Below are positions 16,671 to 25,999 of a stretch of 64,000 bases of DNA, piece after piece. The position numbers and the translations under genes were made by a program. The notes below the pieces were generated by a model that saw only the letters and a list, made by a program, of their open reading frames with translations, had not been told where the DNA came from and did not search any database. The stretch lies in the NCBI GenBank assembly GCA_964468205.1, contig CAYXVG010000023.1, positions 1 through 64,000 on the forward strand, given 5' to 3'. The number at the start of each line of letters is the position of its first letter. Position 1 is the stretch's first letter. This DNA comes from CAWELS01 sp964468205. GTDB taxonomy: Bacteria; Acidobacteriota; Terriglobia; Bryobacterales; Bryobacteraceae.

Positions 16671-16835
16671 CGGATATCCTCCAACGGATGACAGATTGTG
16701 TTGTGAATGGCCCCTTGGCTCCACGTTCCGGATGCGGAAGGCGAAGCCGTTTTGCGCGAGTGCGTTGAACCGTCGAGCGTGGTGTTCACGAATGGTCCCT
16801 ACTTAAGAGCTTGCAGCAGCCGCTTTACAGATCCA

Positions 16836-16887
16836 TTGCCGGAGCGTGAGTTCCCAATGAAACATTCCGGCAAAATCGTGTTTTTTT
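16836..16887 (+). terminator. Inverted repeat followed by T-run upstream of a GT4 gene
   Basis: TTGCCGGA (16836-16843) and TCCGGCAA (16866-16873) are perfect complements 22 nt apart, followed 7 nt later by seven T. This has the shape of a terminator or attenuator in the leader before the gene at 17006, but the loop is large. The rest of the 335-bp divergent region (16671-17005) shows no other clear element. Confidence 0.3.
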
Positions 16888-17005
16888 GAGACTTGGGTGG
16901 AGCCGGCCGGCCGGCGAGATGCGGGCGTATCGGGAAATCTCCCAATTGCGAACTGACTGTCACGGCCCCTTCATGGAAATGGAACACGCCCGTCTTATCC
17001 TGCGA

Positions 17006-18322
17006 ATGATGAAGACTCTCCATCTCACAAACTCCTGGCACGCAACTTCTGGCGGGATCGCCACGTTCTACCGGGCGCTGCTCGACGCGGCGAACGAGCG
17101 GCAGCAGTTGATCCGGCTGGTGGTGCCGGCGGCGGAGACGAAAGTGGAGGAGGTGGGCCGCTTCGGAAGGATCTATCATCTGAAGGCCCCGCGGGCGCCA
17201 TTCAACCGGAACTACCGGGTGCTGTACTTCCACCGCTCCCTGCTCCCGCGGACGGCGATTCACCGGATACTCGCCGACGAGCGGCCGGACCTGGTGGAGA
17301 TTTGCGATAAGTACACCCTGAACTGGCTGGCGGGCCTGCTGCGGGAGCGTTGGATTCCCGGTTTGCAGATCCGGCCCACGATAGTCGCGCTTTCCTGCGA
17401 GCGGATGGACGACAATGTCGCGGCGTACATTACGCGCGCGGCGCCGGCACGGATATTCAGCCGGATCTATATGAAGTGGCTTTACTTTCCGCTATTCGAC
17501 CACCACATCACGGTTTCCGATTACACGGCCGAGGAGTTGCGGGACGCGGCGCGGGGCCACCGCGTCTCCCGCGGCGTCTGGGTGCGCCCGATGGGGGTGG
17601 ATCTGACCGGTTTTTCACCGGTGCACGCCACCGCCGAAGAGCGGCGGCAGTTGATCCGGGAGGCTGGAGCCACGGGGGAGCCGGCCCTGCTGTTTTATGC
17701 CGGCCGGCTGGTACCGGAGAAAAACCTGCCGCTGTTGGTGGAGTTAATGCGCGAACTGGCCGCGGATCCGCGCCGCGACTACCGGCTTCTGGTGGCGGGC
17801 GACGGGCTGCTCTCGGAGCGCTTCCGCCGGGATTGCGAGGCCGCCGCGCCCGGCCGGGCCGCCTTTCTCGGGCACATCGACTCGCGCCGCCGGCTGGCGT
17901 CTCTCTACGCCAACGCCGACGCCTTCATCCATCCCAATCCTCACGAGCCGTTTGGAATTGCGCCGCTCGAGGCGATGGCTTCCGGCGTGCCGCTGGTGGC
18001 GCCGGATTCGGGCGGCGTTACCACATATGCGAATTCCGGCAATGCCTGGCTTGGCCCCGCGACGGCGGCCTCTTTCGCCGCCGCGGTCCGCGCGATTCTC
18101 GATGATCCGGAGGAGCGGCGGCGGCGCACGGCGGCGGCGCTCGAAACCAGCGGAATGTTCAGTTGGCCGGCGGCAGCGGATTCGTTTCTCAAGCTCTACT
18201 GCGGGATCCACGCCCGGACGCTGGGCCAGGAGGTCGAAGAGTCGCTGGCTCCGCAGTTCTTTTCCACGCCGGGGAACCGGCTGGGGTTCGAACTCGAGGA
18301 CGAAGCCACCGTGAGACAATGA
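17006..18322 (+). CDS. GT4-type glycosyltransferase
   Basis: GT-B glycosyltransferase, cytoplasmic. The start is placed at ATG 17006 (a second ATG follows directly) because MKTLHLTNSWHATSGGIATFYRALL matches the usual family N-terminus; the frame is open further upstream without homology-like sequence. GRLVPEKNLPLLVELM (about 230) and HPNPHEPFGIAPLEAMASGVPLVAPDSGGV (E-x7-E type) are the nucleotide-sugar binding signatures. The protein has 438 residues with a C-terminal tail after the fold. It lies 57 bp upstream of asnB and is divergent from the PHP-GT4 pair. Together with these it may assemble a surface glycan; donor and acceptor are not known. Confidence 0.9.
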   Translation: MMKTLHLTNSWHATSGGIATFYRALLDAANERQQLIRLVVPAAETKVEEVGRFGRIYHLKAPRAPFNRNYRVLYFHRSLLPRTAIHRILADERPDLVEICDKYTLNWLAGLLRERWIPGLQIRPTIVALSCERMDDNVAAYITRAAPARIFSRIYMKWLYFPLFDHHITVSDYTAEELRDAARGHRVSRGVWVRPMGVDLTGFSPVHATAEERRQLIREAGATGEPALLFYAGRLVPEKNLPLLVELMRELAADPRRDYRLLVAGDGLLSERFRRDCEAAAPGRAAFLGHIDSRRRLASLYANADAFIHPNPHEPFGIAPLEAMASGVPLVAPDSGGVTTYANSGNAWLGPATAASFAAAVRAILDDPEERRRRTAAALETSGMFSWPAAADSFLKLYCGIHARTLGQEVEESLAPQFFSTPGNRLGFELEDEATVRQ

Positions 18323-18379
18323 AGTCCGAAATGGACTTGGTGATCTTGAATTCACCCCGAGCGCGGGGGAACGCCTAAC

Positions 18380-20218
18380 TTGTGCGGCATTGCGGGGGTG
18401 TTCCAAAGCCGGACATCGCCGGACGAAATCCGCGCCGCGCTAGAGGCAATGAACGCGGCGCAGGTTCACCGGGGACCCGATGACAGCGGAGTGATTCTGG
18501 AGCCGGCGCTGGGCGCCGGGCTGGCGGTTCGCAGGCTCTCGATTGTCGATATTGAGCATGGGCGGCAGCCGGTTGCCAACGAGGATGCCAGCATTCACGC
18601 GGCGCTGAACGGCGAGATCTACAACCACGCGTCCCTGCGCGAGGAACTCTCCTCGAAGGGGCACAAATTCAGCAGCCGTTGCGACAGCGAAGTTATTGTA
18701 CACGCCTACGAGGAGTGGGGCGAAGACTTCCTTGACCGTCTGCATGGCATGTTCGCCCTGGCTGTTTTGGACACGCGCAGCGGCGGGTTGCTGCTTGCCC
18801 GGGACGGTCCCGGGATGAAACCGCTCTATGTGGCGGAGACTCCGCGGGGACTTGTCTTCGCCTCGGAGGTTAAGGCGATTCTCGCGACCGGATGGATCTC
18901 GCCACAGGCGGATCCGGAGGGAATCGACATCTATCTGGGCATGGGATTTGTGCCGGCGCCGCGGACGATGTTCCGGGGAATCCGGAGGCTGCGCGCCGGC
19001 TGCTACGTGGTAGCGACGCAGAACGCCGTGCGTGAGGGAACCTTCTGGCAATTTCGCTACGAGAACGGCGCCGCCCCGAAATCCGACGAGGAACACGTCG
19101 ACGAGTTTGAGACCGTGTTCCGGGCCGCCGTTCGCTCGCACCTCGCCGCCGATGTGCCGGTGGGCGCGCTGTTGAGCGGGGGATGGGACTCGTCGCTCAC
19201 CACGGCGTTCGCCGTCCGCGAGGCCGGCGCGCGGATGAAGACCTTTTCGGCGGTTTTCCCCGATTCACCCGAGGTGGACGAAAGCCGCTACGCCCGGCTG
19301 GTGGCGCAGCACCTGGGATCCGAGCACCACGAGATCGAGTTCCGCGGCGATGATCTGCCGGCATTGCTGCCGCGGATCTGCCGCCACGTGGAACAGCCAC
19401 TTACGACCGCGCCCGCGGGGGTCAACTATCAAATCGCCGCGCTGGCCTCCCGGCACGTGAAGACAGTGGCCGGTGGAGAGGGCGCCGACGAGTTGTTTGG
19501 CGGGTATCCGTGGATGCGAGCCCGCTGGCCGTACTATCTGCGGCGATTCGTTCCCCAGCGGATAGCCCGCGCGATGCTGGGGCGGGCGTGGGACAGCCGG
19601 ATTCGCCGGGGATTGCGCGTGCTGGCCGCTCCGTCCGCCGCCGCCGCCGATCTCGAATGGCGCCGCGGCTTCACGCCGGAGCAGAAGCGGGAAATCCTGC
19701 GGCCGGAGTACCAGTCAGGCGGTCCGGACACTTCGCCGGCCTGGCTGGAGGGTTCGTTGCTGGAGAGTTGCCGGGACGACACGCAGCGCCGGCTGGCGAC
19801 CGAGTTCACGTCGCGCCTGATGGACGGAATTCTCCATATGGAGGACAAGGTCAGCATGGCCCACTCCCTGGAGGTGCGTCTGCCGTTCCTGGACCGTTCG
19901 GTTGTCGCATTTGCGGAGCGGCTGCCGTCGAGGATGAAGATTCGGAACGGCCGGGAGAAGGTGATCGTCGGACGGCTGGCCGGGCGGCATCTACCGCGCG
20001 AGATCGCCGCGCGCAGGAAACAGGGGTTGAGCTATCCGCCGAACCTATCGATGACCGCCGGGTTCCAGAAGTTCGCTCGCGAGCTTCTGTTCGATTCCGG
20101 CAGCGGACCGTTTGACCGCCGGCGGCTGGAGGCGGCGGCGGAGAGATGGCAGGACACGCGCGGGCGCCTTCTGCGCGTCGCGTTCCTGCAGGTTTGGTGG
20201 AACGAGTTTCTGGGTTGA
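18380..20218 (+). CDS. asnB: Glutamine-hydrolysing asparagine synthetase
   Basis: Two-domain amidotransferase. It uses a TTG start, so that Cys2 (TTG-TGC-GGC, MCGIAGVF) becomes the N-terminal nucleophile of the glutaminase domain; no other start would leave Cys at position 2. The glutaminase part (about 1-210) has HRGPDDSG, RRLSIVD, NGEIYNH and CDSEVIVHAYEEWG. The synthetase part has the PP-loop LLSGGWDSSLTTAFA (about 259), with Trp in the usually variable position, then KTVAGGEGADELFGGYPW and SMAHSLEVRLPFLDRSVV. The 612-residue length is typical. Neighbouring glycosyltransferases suggest a polysaccharide-locus AsnB that transfers amide groups to uronic acids or similar, but free asparagine synthesis is equally possible. 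Confidence 0.93.
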   Translation: MCGIAGVFQSRTSPDEIRAALEAMNAAQVHRGPDDSGVILEPALGAGLAVRRLSIVDIEHGRQPVANEDASIHAALNGEIYNHASLREELSSKGHKFSSRCDSEVIVHAYEEWGEDFLDRLHGMFALAVLDTRSGGLLLARDGPGMKPLYVAETPRGLVFASEVKAILATGWISPQADPEGIDIYLGMGFVPAPRTMFRGIRRLRAGCYVVATQNAVREGTFWQFRYENGAAPKSDEEHVDEFETVFRAAVRSHLAADVPVGALLSGGWDSSLTTAFAVREAGARMKTFSAVFPDSPEVDESRYARLVAQHLGSEHHEIEFRGDDLPALLPRICRHVEQPLTTAPAGVNYQIAALASRHVKTVAGGEGADELFGGYPWMRARWPYYLRRFVPQRIARAMLGRAWDSRIRRGLRVLAAPSAAAADLEWRRGFTPEQKREILRPEYQSGGPDTSPAWLEGSLLESCRDDTQRRLATEFTSRLMDGILHMEDKVSMAHSLEVRLPFLDRSVVAFAERLPSRMKIRNGREKVIVGRLAGRHLPREIAARRKQGLSYPPNLSMTAGFQKFARELLFDSGSGPFDRRRLEAAAERWQDTRGRLLRVAFLQVWWNEFLG

Positions 20219-20281
20219 GGGTCCCGCCCCGCCGCGCGAAGCCCCGAAGCCGCCGGGCAGGGCACTACACTGAAGTGATCC

Positions 20282-21460
20282 ATGACTTATACCCGCGTTA
20301 TCTGGCTCGTGCTTGACAGCGTCGGAATCGGCGAGATGCCGGACGCAGCCGCCTATGGGGACGCCGGCAGCGACACGCTCGGTCACATCGCCGAACACCG
20401 TAAGCTACAGTTGCCCACTCTCTGCGCCCTCGGTCTCGCCAATATTCGGCCGCTGCGCCACCTGGCGCCGGAGCCGCATCCGGTTGGCTGCCATGGACGC
20501 TGCGCGCTTGCTTCGCCCGGCAAGGACACGACGACGGGCCACTGGGAGATGGCCGGCATCGTGCTCGACCGGCCGCTGCCGCTTTACCCGAACGGCTTTC
20601 CGCCGGAGATCATGGCCGAGTTCGAGCGCCGGAGCGGGCGGGCGGCGCTGGGCAATGTGCCGGCGTCGGGCACGAAGATTATCGCGGAACTGGGCGAGGA
20701 GCACATGCGGACCGGTTCGCCGATTGTTTACACGTCGGCGGACAGCGTATTTCAGGTGGCCGCGCACGAGGAGGTGATCCCGCTCGAGGAACTCTACCGG
20801 ATCTGCGAAACGGCGCGGGCGATCCTCACTGGTCCCCACGAGGTGGGGCGCGTGATTGCACGGCCCTTCGTGGGGAGTCCGGGGGCGTTCACCCGCACGG
20901 AGAACCGCAGGGACTACGCTGTTCCGCCGCCGGAGGGCATGTTGCTCGACCGGTTGGCCGAGGCGGGTGTGCCAGTGGCGGCGATCGGGAAGATTTCCGA
21001 GGTGTTCCTCGGACGGGGCATTACGAAGACGGTGAAGTCGAAGTCGAACGCCGATGGAATGGAGGCCATTCTGCGGACGCTGGACCAGCATTCGGAAGGC
21101 TTGCTGTGGGCGAACCTGATCGATTTCGACATGCTCTACGGCCACCGCAACGACGTCGAGGGTTACGCCAAGGCGCTTGAGGCGGTGGATGACTGGCTGC
21201 CGTCGCTATTGGACAAGCTGCGGCCGGGCGATTTGCTGATCCTCACGGCGGACCATGGCTGCGATCCCACCACCGAATCCACCGACCACAGCCGCGAGTA
21301 CGTGCCGCTGCTCGCGCTGGGTTCCGCCGGGGCGCATGGCATGGATCTCGGGATCCGGTCGAGCCTCGCCGACATCGGGCAGACTGTGGCGGAGAACTTC
21401 GGAACCGGCATAAGCCACGGGAAGAGTTTTCTCGAAACGATCAGCGCGATTCCCGGTTGA
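20282..21460 (+). CDS. deoB: Phosphopentomutase
   Basis: Interconverts ribose- or deoxyribose-1-phosphate and the 5-phosphate in nucleoside salvage; cytoplasmic, Mn-dependent. Alkaline-phosphatase superfamily signatures: VIWLVLDSVGIGEMPDAAAYGD (N-terminal metal Asp), GKDTTTGHWEM (the Thr that is phosphorylated), DFDMLYGHRND, and LTADHGCDPTTESTDHSREYVPLL (C-terminal metal Asp/His/His). The usual ADHGNDPT is ADHGCDPT here. It is 392 residues, full length. It follows asnB by 63 bp and its 3' end overlaps the convergent regulator gene by 20 bp. Nucleoside hydrolase and ADP-ribosylglycohydrolase genes lie elsewhere in the window. Confidence 0.96.
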   Translation: MTYTRVIWLVLDSVGIGEMPDAAAYGDAGSDTLGHIAEHRKLQLPTLCALGLANIRPLRHLAPEPHPVGCHGRCALASPGKDTTTGHWEMAGIVLDRPLPLYPNGFPPEIMAEFERRSGRAALGNVPASGTKIIAELGEEHMRTGSPIVYTSADSVFQVAAHEEVIPLEELYRICETARAILTGPHEVGRVIARPFVGSPGAFTRTENRRDYAVPPPEGMLLDRLAEAGVPVAAIGKISEVFLGRGITKTVKSKSNADGMEAILRTLDQHSEGLLWANLIDFDMLYGHRNDVEGYAKALEAVDDWLPSLLDKLRPGDLLILTADHGCDPTTESTDHSREYVPLLALGSAGAHGMDLGIRSSLADIGQTVAENFGTGISHGKSFLETISAIPG

Positions 21461-23336
21461 GCGGCTCGATCCGGAGCAGCAATTGTTCAAACGACGGATC
21501 GTGCCGGAGTCCGTCGAAAATCGGATCGATGTGCAGGAGCCTGCAATTGGCCTCGCGGTTGTGGAGCGCCTTGGCGAGCCACCCGAGCGCGAGATCGCGC
21601 TCTCCGAGGCCGGCGTAAACGGAGGCGACCTGGAGGGCCGAGCCGCCGTGCCGCTCCGCCGTCCGGATCAGCTCAGTGAGCAGCGCGTGGGCCTGTTTTG
21701 GTTCTCCGTAGACGGCGTAGGCGTGCGCGAGGCGCATTACGGCGTCGGTATCGCGGCCGGAGATATCCACGGCCCGGCGCAACTCCTCGAGAGCCTTCTC
21801 GCGGTTACCGAGCGCGGCATGGCTAGCGCCCAGAAGCAGACGGGCGTGGAAGAAATCGCGGTCCATTGCGAGTGTGGCGGCTAGTTGCTCGATGGCGCCG
21901 GAGTAGTCGCGGCGGTAATAGTGGCCGACGGCGATGTCTGTGCTGACGATGAGGGAGAGCGGGTCGAGCAGCGCAGCGTGGCGAAATTCCTCGAGGGCCT
22001 CTTCGAAGCGGCCCATGGCGGTCAGGTACAAGCCGTGCCATTGCCGGGCGGTGGAGTAGTTGGGACTGCGGGAAACCGCCTGCCGAAAGAGCGCTTCAGC
22101 CTCGGTGTCGTCCCAGTCATGGCAGAACTTGATGAAGGCCAACACCGCGTATGCCTCGGCGAGCCCGTCATCGAGTTCGAGGGCGCGAGTGGCGGCTTCG
22201 CGGGCGCTGGCGACGGAGGGGGCGAGCGGCGCCTGGTCATTGAAAGCCATCACCGCGAACGCGTCGGCCAGGGCGGCATGCGCCAGAGAGTAGCCGGGAT
22301 CTGCCGCGATGGCCGCTTCGAAATACTTGACGGCGGTTTGGTTTTCGCCGGCGGTCCGCTTGTTCCAGTGGTAGCGGCCGCGGAGGTAAGCCGAGCGGGC
22401 CTCGAGATTGGCGGAGTGGCGGTTAGCCAGCGGCCGGTTGTCGTGGGTATTCGTTTTGAGGGCTAGAGCGCGGGCGATGTCCCGGGAGATCTGCTCCTGA
22501 ACCTCGAAGGCTTCCGTGGGACTGCAATCGTAGGTTTGCGACCAGATATGAAATCCGTCGGCGGCGCTGATGAGTTGGGTGGTGACGCGGAGTTGGTTTC
22601 CCTGTTCCCGCACGCTGCCTTCGAGAACGGTGGCGACGCTGAGCTTGCGGGCGATTTCGCGGATATCCTCGCCGGCTCCTTTGAACTGGAAGGCGGAGGT
22701 GCGGGCGGCGACGCGGAGCCCGTTGATGCGGCTCAGCGTCTGGGTGATTTCGTCAACCAACCCGTCGCTGAAATACTCGTTTTCGACGTTCGCGCTCAGA
22801 TTGACGAACGGGAGGACGGCGATGGAAGCATCAGCTCTTCCGGGATCGTGGTTCCGAGGCCAGAAACCGGCTGCCAGCAACAGGATGGCGGCGCCCATGA
22901 GCAGGGCAAGCTTCCAGGGCGGGCGGCGGGTTTCGCCGCGAGTATCCGATTCCGCGGGGGACTCCGCCGGCGGTGGCATTGCGGGGATGGCCCGCTCGAA
23001 CTGGGGTACATAGGTCCCCTTGGGAAGTTTGAAGCGCAGCGTATCCCCGGCGCCGGCGCTCTCATAGTAGGTTTCGAGCTTGGCCCGCAGCCGCCGGGCC
23101 TCCACGCGGACCACGGAATCCGTACGGGGGTCGAAGCTGTCGCCACGGTCAAAGACGGCGGTGGCGATGGTGTACTCCTTGAGTTGCCCGGCGCGGCCAC
23201 AGATGGATTCCTCGACGACGAAACGGAGGAACCGGCGGAGGCGGGTGGCGGTGGTGAATTCGGGCGAGGCGAGCGCCCGCTCGAGGGCGGCCCGGATATC
23301 CTCTAGCGGGATGTCGGCTCGAAGATCCTGCGGCAA
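21441..23336 (-). CDS. Membrane winged-helix regulator with TPR domain
   Basis: CadC/OmpR-type one-component regulator typical of Acidobacteriota. An N-terminal DNA-binding region (about 1-120; LRRFLRFVVEESICGR, EYTIATAVFDRGDSFDPRTDSVVRVEARRLRAKLETYY, FKLPKGTYVPQF) is followed by a membrane segment at about 144-160 (LALLMGAAILLLAAGF). After that comes a domain beginning SIAVLPFVNLSANVENEYFSDGLVDEIT, common in adenylate-cyclase-associated TPR proteins, then at least seven TPR-like units (about 300-600). The gene overlaps the convergent deoB end by 20 bp. The signal sensed and the targets are unknown; no repeat boxes like those at 62296 and 63616 were found near it. Confidence 0.88.
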   Translation of the reverse strand: MPQDLRADIPLEDIRAALERALASPEFTTATRLRRFLRFVVEESICGRAGQLKEYTIATAVFDRGDSFDPRTDSVVRVEARRLRAKLETYYESAGAGDTLRFKLPKGTYVPQFERAIPAMPPPAESPAESDTRGETRRPPWKLALLMGAAILLLAAGFWPRNHDPGRADASIAVLPFVNLSANVENEYFSDGLVDEITQTLSRINGLRVAARTSAFQFKGAGEDIREIARKLSVATVLEGSVREQGNQLRVTTQLISAADGFHIWSQTYDCSPTEAFEVQEQISRDIARALALKTNTHDNRPLANRHSANLEARSAYLRGRYHWNKRTAGENQTAVKYFEAAIAADPGYSLAHAALADAFAVMAFNDQAPLAPSVASAREAATRALELDDGLAEAYAVLAFIKFCHDWDDTEAEALFRQAVSRSPNYSTARQWHGLYLTAMGRFEEALEEFRHAALLDPLSLIVSTDIAVGHYYRRDYSGAIEQLAATLAMDRDFFHARLLLGASHAALGNREKALEELRRAVDISGRDTDAVMRLAHAYAVYGEPKQAHALLTELIRTAERHGGSALQVASVYAGLGERDLALGWLAKALHNREANCRLLHIDPIFDGLRHDPSFEQLLLRIEPLNRESR

Positions 23337-23772
23337 ATCCTGCTCCGAGAAGACAGAGTAGCACAGGTGACATTTCGGCTAAATGCAATTCCGATCTTAT
23401 TGACTCAAAGTAACTTCTTCGAGGGTTAACCGTTACACTACCCCGCCTCTCTTGCGTTCCCCGGGCTACGGTCGCATTCTGAATCCGCAGTGGCGATGAG
23501 AGCCGAAAGAGGAGGGCCGCTCGCCAATGTTTGAGAAAGCAGGGGCCGGCGCTCGATGACCGGCATTGCCGGCTCGGAGGCGGCGATGGACATCTGAGAG
23601 CGTCCGGCCCCGAAGAGTGAGCGTTCAGCCGCTTGGAGAGAGAAGACAACGGCTAGTGCAGGCGCCCAGCTTCAGGCGGTCGCGAGGCCATTGTAACCAG
23701 ATGTACACTGGTAGCTGTGCGTCGTAACGCCAAGCTCCACTGGGCTAAACTTGGACGTGGAGGTCCTATCTC
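23337..23772. other. Intergenic region between divergent regulator and E1 genes
   Basis: 436 bp without a credible gene. The left part is AT-richer (TTGACT at 23400-23405, TACACT at 23434-23439, spaced too far apart for one promoter). The middle is GC-rich with GCCGGCATTGCCGGC-like self-complementary stretches near 23560-23580. Promoters for both flanking genes must lie here, but I cannot place them with confidence. Confidence 0.5.
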
Positions 23773-25872
23773 ATGGCAGCGCCTGCCGGCAGAAAAATCA
23801 CCTCTCATCTTCATAACAGCGGGCTCGAGCGGGAGGACCTGATCCGGGCATTCCGGATGATTCATATGTCCCGGCGAATTGACGACCGGGAGATCCTCCT
23901 CAAGCGGCAGCAAAAGACATACTTCCAGATCAGCGGAGCTGGCCACGAAGCCATTCAGACCGCCGCCGGAATGGCGATGCGGCCCGGTTACGACTGGTTT
24001 TATCCCTACTACCGGGACCGTGCGCTCTGCCTGACGCTCGGGGTGACGGCCGAGGAGATGTTCTTGCAGGCCGTGGGGTCGGCCGAGGATCCGGCCAGCG
24101 GCGGCCGTCAGATGCCCACTCACTGGAGTTCGCCGCAACTGAACATCGTCACCACATCGTCCACCACCGGGACGCAGATGCTTCCGGCGGTAGGCTGCGC
24201 GCACGGCTGTAAGTATCTCTATCCGGACAAGGACGAGGTAACGCTGGTGTGCGGCGGGGACGGGCATGCGAGCGAAGGCGAATTCTGGGAGGCGCTCAGC
24301 GCCGCGTGCCTGGAGAGGCTCGCCATCATCTTCCTGATCGAGGACAACGGCTACGCGATCTCGACTTCGGTGCAATGTCAAACTCCCGGCGGCAGCATCT
24401 CGAAACTCGTGTCGAGCTTTCCCGGGCTCTTTGTCTCCGAAGTGGACGGCACGGATTTCATCGCCTCATACCAGGCGATGACCGACGCCGCCGACTATTG
24501 CCGGCAGGGGCTTGGGCCGGCGTTCGTTCATGCCCACTGCATTCGGCCGTACTCCCATTCACTCTCCGACGACGAGAGGCTTTACAAGACCGAAGCCGAG
24601 CGAGCGGCGGAGAAGGAGCGGGATCCGGTGGAAGCATTTCCGAAACTGCTGCTGCGTGAAGGCGTTGTGGAGGAAGATGAGCTGCGGGAAATGATGGGGC
24701 GGATCGACGTCGAGATCCAACGCGCTGCAGACCGCGCCCTGAAGGCGAAGCTGCCGGAGAAAGGTTCGGCGCCGCTCTATGTCTACTCGGACACGGTGGA
24801 CCCGACCGCGGCGGAATTCGATACCGAGCCGCTGCGCGACGGGACGCCGGTGACAATGGTGGACGCCATCAACCAGACGCTGCACGACGAGATGCGGCAC
24901 AACGAGAGGATTGTCGTCTTCGGCGAGGACGTGGCCGATTGCAGCCATGAGGAGTACCTCAAGGAGGTGAAGGGCAAGGGCGGGGTTTTTAAAGTCACCC
25001 TGGGCTTGCAGCGGGAGTTCGGCAGCCGGCGCTGCTTCAACTCTCCGCTGGCCGAAGCCGCGATAGTGGGCCGCGCGACCGGCATGGCGACCCGTGGGGT
25101 GAAACCGGTCGTTGAGATTCAGTTCTTCGACTACATCTGGCCGGCGATGATGCAGTTCCGCGACGAGACGGCGAACATCCGTTGGCGCTCCTATAACGGC
25201 TTCAAATGCCCGCTCGTGGTGCGGGCCGCGATTGGCGGGTATTTGACGGGCGGCTCGATCTATCACAGCCAGTCCGGCGAGTCGATGTTCACTCACATAC
25301 CGGGCATTCGGGTAGTGATGCCCTCGAACGCCCGTGACGCAGCGGGTCTGCTGCGGACGTCGATCCGCTGTGACGACCCGGTGCTATTCCTGGAGCACAA
25401 GAAGCTGTACCGCGAGACTTACAACCGGGCGCCATATCCCGGGCCGGACTACATGGTGCCATTCGGCAAGGCCAAGGTGGTGAAGCCGGGCAAGCACCTG
25501 ACCATCGTGACGTACGGGGCGCTGGTGCAGAAGTCGCTGGCCGCGGTCACGAATATCGAGCGCCAGAACGCCGATTGGACGGTGGAAGTGATCGATCTCC
25601 GTTCGCTTTCTCCGTATGACTGGGAGGCGATTGCGGAGTCGGTCAGGAAAACGAACCGCGCCCTCGTCGTCCATGAAGATAACCGCAGTTGGGGCTATGG
25701 CGGGGAGATAGCGGCCCGTATCGCGGATGAGCTGTTCGACTGCCTCGATGCGCCGGTGGGCCGGGTTGGCGCCCTCGACACATACGTCGGCTATAGTCCG
25801 GTGCTGGAGGACGAGATTCTGCCCCAGGTGGAAGACGTCCAGGCCGAAGCCGAGCGGATACTGGAGTACTGA
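23773..25872 (+). CDS. Fused alpha-beta E1 subunit of 2-oxoacid dehydrogenase
   Basis: Thiamine-diphosphate decarboxylase of a 2-oxoacid dehydrogenase complex, probably branched-chain or pyruvate type, with both subunits in one 699-residue chain. The alpha half (about 1-345) has RMIHMSRRIDDREI, YFQISGAGHEA and the TPP motif GDGHASEGEFWEALSAACLE..EDNGYAIS (from Gly162). The beta half starts near TPVTMVDAINQTLHDEM (about 356) with FGEDVADCSHEEYLKEVKGKGGVFKVTLGL, NSPLAEAAIVGRATGMATRG and PYDWEAI..HEDNRSWGYGGEIAARI. Separate alpha and beta genes are commoner, but fused forms occur in several phyla. No E2 or E3 gene is adjacent, so its partners are encoded elsewhere. Confidence 0.92.
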   Translation: MAAPAGRKITSHLHNSGLEREDLIRAFRMIHMSRRIDDREILLKRQQKTYFQISGAGHEAIQTAAGMAMRPGYDWFYPYYRDRALCLTLGVTAEEMFLQAVGSAEDPASGGRQMPTHWSSPQLNIVTTSSTTGTQMLPAVGCAHGCKYLYPDKDEVTLVCGGDGHASEGEFWEALSAACLERLAIIFLIEDNGYAISTSVQCQTPGGSISKLVSSFPGLFVSEVDGTDFIASYQAMTDAADYCRQGLGPAFVHAHCIRPYSHSLSDDERLYKTEAERAAEKERDPVEAFPKLLLREGVVEEDELREMMGRIDVEIQRAADRALKAKLPEKGSAPLYVYSDTVDPTAAEFDTEPLRDGTPVTMVDAINQTLHDEMRHNERIVVFGEDVADCSHEEYLKEVKGKGGVFKVTLGLQREFGSRRCFNSPLAEAAIVGRATGMATRGVKPVVEIQFFDYIWPAMMQFRDETANIRWRSYNGFKCPLVVRAAIGGYLTGGSIYHSQSGESMFTHIPGIRVVMPSNARDAAGLLRTSIRCDDPVLFLEHKKLYRETYNRAPYPGPDYMVPFGKAKVVKPGKHLTIVTYGALVQKSLAAVTNIERQNADWTVEVIDLRSLSPYDWEAIAESVRKTNRALVVHEDNRSWGYGGEIAARIADELFDCLDAPVGRVGALDTYVGYSPVLEDEILPQVEDVQAEAERILEY

Positions 25873-25955
25873 CCGGGGACAGAGCCGGGCGCCCCGACTT
25901 CCCGAGCGAGCGCCGGAACTTCAGAATTCACTGGCCAACCGTCCCTAACCTGCTG

Positions 25956-25961
25956 TACAAT
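25956..25961 (+). promoter_or_regulatory. Candidate -10 box for the AKR-GH10 operon
   Basis: TACAAT preceded by TGCTG, in the AT-rich end of the intergenic stretch, 38 bp before the ATG at 26000. No convincing -35 hexamer is present at 17 bp. Confidence 0.3.
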
Positions 25962-25999
25962 ATTGTCGAGTTTCAGGCCCGATACATTACCGGGGGGAC

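Noticed and set aside
23585..23640. CTGAGAG stretch suggesting a TPP riboswitch before the thiamine-dependent E1 gene
   Set aside because: The second conserved half of the TPP aptamer is missing, so only a chance short match remains.
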